A stretch of DNA of 5,066 nt from Actinomycetes bacterium. GTDB taxonomy: Bacteria > Actinomycetota > Acidimicrobiia > Acidimicrobiales > RAAP-2. The stretch covers positions 1-5,066 of the forward strand of contig JAKCEC010000111.1 of NCBI GenBank assembly GCA_021841725.1, read 5' to 3'. The notes below the pieces were generated by a model. That model was not told the DNA's origin. It was given only the letters and a program-made list of their open reading frames with translations, and did no database searches. Position 1 is the first letter of the stretch. The number at the start of each line of letters is the position of its first letter. The position numbers and the translations under genes are program-made. Below, one piece after another: positions 1-5,066 of the stretch.

Positions 1-96
1 GCCCACGCGCTGATATCACTGGCGCTCGGCGTCGGGGTCGTGCTCACGTTGTCGGTGTCGATGCTCCTGCTCAACCTCAGCTCACGACGACGCTAG
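1..96 (+). CDS. C-terminal end of an unidentified membrane protein (partial)
   Basis: Frame 1 is open from the left edge to a TAG stop at 94-96, giving 31 residues of a gene that starts outside the window. The peptide begins AHALISLALGVGVV and continues as a run of about 24 mostly hydrophobic residues, then ends in SSRRR. This is the pattern of a final transmembrane helix with a positively charged tail, which by the positive-inside rule would face the cytoplasm. Third codon positions are mostly G or C, as in the real genes of this window. Too little is present to name a family; a multi-pass transporter or other integral membrane protein is possible. It lies on the same strand as the CBS-domain gene 124 bases downstream, but that gap gives no evidence for co-transcription. 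Confidence 0.6.
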   Translation, partial: AHALISLALGVGVVLTLSVSMLLLNLSSRRR

Positions 97-110
97 GCAT
101 CCACCACGCG

Positions 111-130
111 TTCGTGAACAATCTCACGAG
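111..130 (+). other. Possible hairpin (7-bp stem, 6-base loop) downstream of the membrane gene
   Basis: TTCGTGA at 111-117 pairs with TCACGAG at 124-130 (one G-U pair in RNA), leaving the loop ACAATC. It starts 14 bases after the stop codon of the upstream membrane gene, so it could be a weak transcription terminator. It is not followed by a T-run, however. As DNA, the inverted repeat CGTGA-N6-TCACG could instead be an operator ahead of the CBS gene. A stem this short can arise by chance. Confidence 0.25.
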
Positions 131-166
131 AAGAAGGCGCGCGAGATATTGCGCCGTCGCCGCCGA

Positions 167-180
167 GGGCCGTAAGGTCC
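167..180 (+). other. Possible small hairpin with GTAA tetraloop in the CBS gene leader
   Basis: GGGCC at 167-171 pairs with GGTCC at 176-180 through one G-U pair, closing the loop GTAA, which fits the stable GNRA tetraloop class in RNA. It lies about 40 bases before the start codon of the CBS-domain gene, so it would be in the 5' leader if transcription begins upstream. A competing pairing of GTCC (177-180) with GGAC (187-190) also exists. I recognise no riboswitch class and no -35/-10 promoter pair in the 97-220 gap. Confidence 0.2.
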
Positions 181-208
181 GCCCAGGGACGCTTTGACGA
201 GCGCGCCG

Positions 209-215
209 AAGGAGG
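209..215 (+). promoter_or_regulatory. Strong Shine-Dalgarno site that sets the CBS gene start
   Basis: AAGGAGG lies five bases before the ATG at 221. It is an excellent match to the 16S rRNA 3' end and argues for ATG 221 over the in-frame TTG at 194, which has no comparable site. Confidence 0.85.
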
Positions 216-220
216 GGTCC

Positions 221-655
221 ATGAAACAGGTCAGGGAGATACTCGACGCGAAGGGAAGTGACGTCGCCACGATTTCGCGCGAGCGAACGGTGGGTGACGC
301 CCTGCACCTCTTGCGCGAGCGCGGCATCGGTGCGATCATCGTCACCGGGGCGCAGGCGCCACTGGTGGGGATCTTCTCTGAGCGAGACGCGGTGCGCGCG
401 CTGGCGATTCACGGGGCCGCGGCGTTGGACATGGTCGTATCGGATCTGATGAGCGAGCAGGTCGCGACGTGCGGCGAAGCCACGTCGGTGGACTCGCTCA
501 TGGCCATGATGACCGAACGACGCATTCGCCACGTACCGGTCGTGGAGGACGGTGTCCTCAAGGGCGTGGTGTCGATCGGCGACGTGGTCAAGTACCGCGT
601 CGACGAACTCGAACGCGAGAAGCGCGACCTCATCGAGTACGTCAGCGCGCGCTGA
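221..655 (+). CDS. Tandem CBS-domain protein (144 aa)
   Basis: This is a small soluble protein made almost wholly of two CBS domains, at about residues 6-66 and 75-128, followed by a short charged helix (DELEREKRDLIEY, about 128-140). CBS signatures are visible: AIIV...LVGIFSERDAVRAL in the first domain (about 39-61), and RIRHVPVVEDGVLKGVVSIGDVVK in the second (about 101-124). Paired CBS domains form a Bateman module, which in known families binds AMP, ATP, S-adenosylmethionine or similar ligands in a cleft. No catalytic domain is attached, so this is a stand-alone ligand-sensing module of a common bacterial type, often misannotated as IMP dehydrogenase. The ATG at 221 is chosen because of its strong Shine-Dalgarno site; an in-frame TTG at 194 would add nine residues. 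The gene converges on atpC with 10 bases between the stops. Its ligand and partner cannot be read from the sequence. Confidence 0.93.
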   Translation: MKQVREILDAKGSDVATISRERTVGDALHLLRERGIGAIIVTGAQAPLVGIFSERDAVRALAIHGAAALDMVVSDLMSEQVATCGEATSVDSLMAMMTERRIRHVPVVEDGVLKGVVSIGDVVKYRVDELEREKRDLIEYVSAR

Positions 656-657
656 CG
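640..657. other. 18-bp perfect palindrome at convergent gene ends; possible two-way terminator stem
   Basis: CGTCAGCGCGCGCTGACG is a perfect palindrome that includes the last codons and TGA stop (653-655) of the CBS gene and lies 8 bases past the atpC stop. As RNA from either strand it could fold into a 7-bp stem with a GCGC loop. Its place between two convergent genes fits a bidirectional terminator. Neither side has the T-run of a classical intrinsic terminator, and the local GCGC richness makes chance palindromes more likely. Confidence 0.35.
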
Positions 658-665
658 CAACCACC

Positions 666-1088
666 TCAGTGCTGGGCGGCGCGCAGTCGCAGTTCGGCGC
701 GCGCCAGCGCGCCCGTCAGTTGTGCGCGCGACAAGTCATCGAGGTCGCCGGGAGAGGCGAGTTGTGCCTCGAGGGTCTCCTTGGCGCGGGACGCCCGGGC
801 GACGTCGATGTCGCCGACGCGCTCGGCGATGCCCGCGAGCACCGTGGCGCGCGTGACGCCCGGCTCCTCACCGGGTCCCACCTGGAAGTAGCCGCCGTGC
901 ACGCAAAAGGCCACCTCACCACTCGACGTCGCCACCCGCACGACGCCCGGCACGACGTCACCGACGGTCGCCGTGTGCTGGGGCAGGATGGTGAACTGCC
1001 CCTCCGACGAACGCGCCATGAGTCCGGTGGCGTCACCCGTCCACAACGCCGATTCGGGCGTGACGATTTCGACCCTGAGCGACGCCAC
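666..1088 (-). CDS. atpC: F1Fo ATP synthase epsilon subunit
   Basis: Epsilon is the central-stalk subunit that sits on gamma and the c-ring. In many bacteria its C-terminal helices restrain ATP hydrolysis. The 140-aa product has the expected two parts: an N-terminal beta-sandwich (about 1-88) and a C-terminal helical hairpin (about 92-138). The first contains LRVEIVTPESALWTGDA, GQFTILPQHTATVGDVVPG (31-49) and HGGYFQVG (64-71), matching the family's GILPxH and GGF/Y regions. The hairpin is rich in Ala, Arg and Leu. The start is a GTG at 1088-1086, needed to keep the conserved N-terminus. GAAGAG at 1101-1096, inside the end of atpD, lies seven bases upstream as a modest Shine-Dalgarno site. Only three bases separate it from the atpD stop, so translational coupling is likely. 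It is the last gene of the operon here. I see no clear ATP-binding motif of the Bacillus type in the C-terminal domain. Confidence 0.95.
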   Translation of the reverse strand: MASLRVEIVTPESALWTGDATGLMARSSEGQFTILPQHTATVGDVVPGVVRVATSSGEVAFCVHGGYFQVGPGEEPGVTRATVLAGIAERVGDIDVARASRAKETLEAQLASPGDLDDLSRAQLTGALARAELRLRAAQH

Positions 1089-1091
1089 GGG

Positions 1092-2528
<1,437 letters not shown>

Positions 2529-2532
2529 TTAC

Positions 2533-3426
2533 TCACTTTCCCGAGCGGAGCGCTTCCGCGCCGCCCACGATTTCCATGATTTCGGTGGTGATCGAGTCCT
2601 GACGGGCTCGGTTCATGATGCGCGACAGCGTCTGGCCCAACTCGTCGGCGTTATCGGTGGCCGCGGCCATCGCGCGCTGCTGAGAGGTGTGAAACGACGC
2701 CGCCCCCTCGAGCAGGGCGGAGAAGATCTCGCTCTCCAGGGCCCGCGGGGCGAGTTCGGTGAGGAGCTGTTCGACCTCGGGTTCGAATTCGGTGTAGCCC
2801 TTGAGACCCGTCGGTGCCGCGACCTCCATGTCGTTGGGCATCACCAACGGCAAGAGTTGCTCGGACTCGACGACCTGACTGCCGGCGGATACGAAGCGCG
2901 TGGAGACGAGCAGCACCTGCTGGACCTCACCGGCCACGAAGGGGGCGGCCAGCGCGGCCGCGACCGCGCGCGCGTCCGCGAACGTGGGACGGTCGGCGAA
3001 ACCGGTGAAGCTCTGCTCGACGTCGAGGCCCCGGAAACGGAAGAAGGCCGGCGCCTTCTTGCCCACGGTGAAGAGCCGCACTCGGGTCCCCTGGTGCTGG
3101 AGCATGTGCACCAGGCGGTCACCCGCCCGCAGCGCCGAGGAGTTGTAGGGTCCCGAGAGTCCGCGGTCCCCCACGATGACGAGCACGATGGCGACGTCGA
3201 CCTTCTCGGGGGTCGCGAGCATCTTGCGCGCGGCGGCCGGGTCCGCCGACGCGGCCTCGCGGATGATGCGCTGCATGCCCTCACGGTAGGGACGGTTGGC
3301 GGCGATACGCGCCTGGGAGCGGGCGATCTGGGACGCGGCGATGAGTTCCATCGCCTTGGTGATTTTGCGGGTCGCCTGCACCGACTTGATCCGTCGGCGC
3401 AGAATCCGTTCTTGTCCTCCAGCCAT
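2533..3426 (-). CDS. atpG: F1Fo ATP synthase gamma subunit
   Basis: Gamma is the rotor shaft whose long N- and C-terminal helices form a coiled coil inside the alpha3-beta3 ring and couple c-ring rotation to catalysis. The 297-aa product shows the family N-terminal signature RRRIKSVQATRKITKAMELIAAS (about 10-32). It also has the Rossmann-like core motif VGDRGLSGPYN (85-95) and the C-terminal signature ATDNADELGQTLSRIMNRARQ followed by TEIMEIVGGAEAL (about 256-293). The motif before it, usually ASExxAR, reads ASFHTSQ (243-249): a conserved glutamate and arginine are replaced by Phe245 and Gln249. The family's usual Cys in DRGLCG is Ser91. The ATG at 3426 has a good Shine-Dalgarno site. Gamma lies 34 bases after atpA and 7 before atpD. 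Length and ends are normal, so I read it as functional. Confidence 0.97.
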   Translation of the reverse strand: MAGGQERILRRRIKSVQATRKITKAMELIAASQIARSQARIAANRPYREGMQRIIREAASADPAAARKMLATPEKVDVAIVLVIVGDRGLSGPYNSSALRAGDRLVHMLQHQGTRVRLFTVGKKAPAFFRFRGLDVEQSFTGFADRPTFADARAVAAALAAPFVAGEVQQVLLVSTRFVSAGSQVVESEQLLPLVMPNDMEVAAPTGLKGYTEFEPEVEQLLTELAPRALESEIFSALLEGAASFHTSQQRAMAAATDNADELGQTLSRIMNRARQDSITTEIMEIVGGAEALRSGK

Positions 3427-3430
3427 CGCT

Positions 3431-3436
3431 CCTCCT
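3431..3436 (-). promoter_or_regulatory. Shine-Dalgarno site of atpG
   Basis: The minus strand reads AGGAGG here, four bases before the atpG ATG (3426-3424), within the 34-base atpA-atpG gap. It is the best ribosome binding site in the ATP synthase genes of this window; those of atpD and atpC are much weaker and probably rely on coupling. The same gap contains a short GATCGATC palindrome (3446-3453) with no clear role. Confidence 0.75.
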
Positions 3437-3460
3437 CTCTCGCTCGATCGATCCGGTGAC

Positions 3461-4978
<1,518 letters not shown>

Positions 4979-4985
4979 CACAGTT

Positions 4986-4990
4986 TCCTT
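4986..4990 (-). promoter_or_regulatory. Shine-Dalgarno site of atpA
   Basis: The minus strand reads AAGGA, seven bases before the ATG at 4978-4976, in the 15-base gap between atpA and the gene before it. Its spacing favours this ATG over the adjacent in-frame GTG at 4981-4979. Confidence 0.6.
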
Positions 4991-4993
4991 TTC

Positions 4994-5066
4994 CTAGTCG
5001 TTTCGAGTCAAAGCGGATTCGTAGAAGTGACCCGCCGAGACGGAGTCGTGCAACGCGGCCGCCGCG
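4994..5066 (-). CDS. C-terminal end of the gene upstream of atpA, probably ATP synthase delta (partial)
   Basis: One minus-strand frame is open from the right edge to a TAG at 4996-4994, giving 23 residues: AAAALHDSVSAGHFYESALT and then RND. Of the three frames it has the strongest G/C preference at third codon positions. It stops 15 bases before atpA, as expected for an operon neighbour. In most bacteria with this order the gene before atpA is atpH, the delta subunit joining F1 to the peripheral stalk; in some actinobacteria it is a fusion of b and delta. The segment AAALHDSV could be the last short helix of delta, followed by a tail of about 15 residues that I do not recognise. The diagnostic part of delta lies outside the window, so the identity rests on position alone. 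Confidence 0.5.
   Translation of the reverse strand, partial: AAAALHDSVSAGHFYESALTRND

Noticed and set aside
143..150. GAGATATT as a -10 promoter box for the CBS gene
   Set aside because: It is the most A/T-rich spot in the gap, but no acceptable -35 element lies at the right distance upstream.
194..199. TTGACG as a -35 promoter box, or TTG 194 as the CBS start codon
   Set aside because: There is no -10-like hexamer 16-18 bases downstream, and ATG 221 has a far better Shine-Dalgarno site. The extra nine residues do not belong to the CBS fold.
77..664. Minus-strand open frame of 195 codons opposite the CBS gene
   Set aside because: It is antisense to a well-supported tandem CBS protein with a strong ribosome binding site, and its composition is that of a shadow frame.
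661..735. Dense GCGCGC runs at the 3' end of atpC as a repeat element
   Set aside because: They are explained by Arg/Ala-rich codons of the epsilon C-terminal helices; there is no regular repeat unit or spacing.

Overview
The window holds the 3' part of an F1Fo ATP synthase operon on the minus strand. In transcription order it runs from a clipped gene end (probably atpH, delta), through atpA (alpha), atpG (gamma) and atpD (beta), to atpC (epsilon). It is an ordinary housekeeping locus. The DNA is GC-rich with strong G/C preference at third codon positions. The protein sequences and the gene order delta-alpha-gamma-beta-epsilon fit a high-GC actinobacterium. My low-confidence guess is a lineage outside Mycobacterium/Streptomyces, such as Acidimicrobiia, because alpha is short (505 aa) and lacks the long C-terminal tail known from mycobacteria.

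Layout. Bases 1-96 (plus strand) hold the last 31 codons of an unidentified membrane protein ending in a hydrophobic helix and an arginine tail. Bases 97-220 are a 124-base gap with two small possible hairpins and a strong Shine-Dalgarno sequence. Bases 221-655 (plus) encode a 144-aa tandem CBS-domain protein. It converges on atpC with only 10 bases between the stop codons, and an 18-bp perfect palindrome overlaps the CBS stop. Bases 666-4978 (minus) hold atpC, atpD, atpG and atpA, spaced 3, 7 and 34 bases apart, so they are almost certainly one transcript. Bases 4994-5066 (minus) hold the last 23 codons of the gene upstream of atpA. The operon promoter and the Fo genes lie beyond the right edge.

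Function. Alpha and beta form the catalytic hexamer, gamma is the rotor shaft and epsilon is the regulatory rotor subunit. Delta would connect F1 to the peripheral stalk. All key nucleotide-binding residues that I can check in alpha and beta are present, so the enzyme looks functional. The CBS protein is on the opposite strand and is not part of the operon. Any link to ATP sensing is speculation.

I found no mobile element, CRISPR array, RNA gene or convincing new system. The points worth a second look are small: two substitutions in a normally conserved motif of gamma, the palindrome at the convergent gene ends, and the unusual tail of the gene before atpA.
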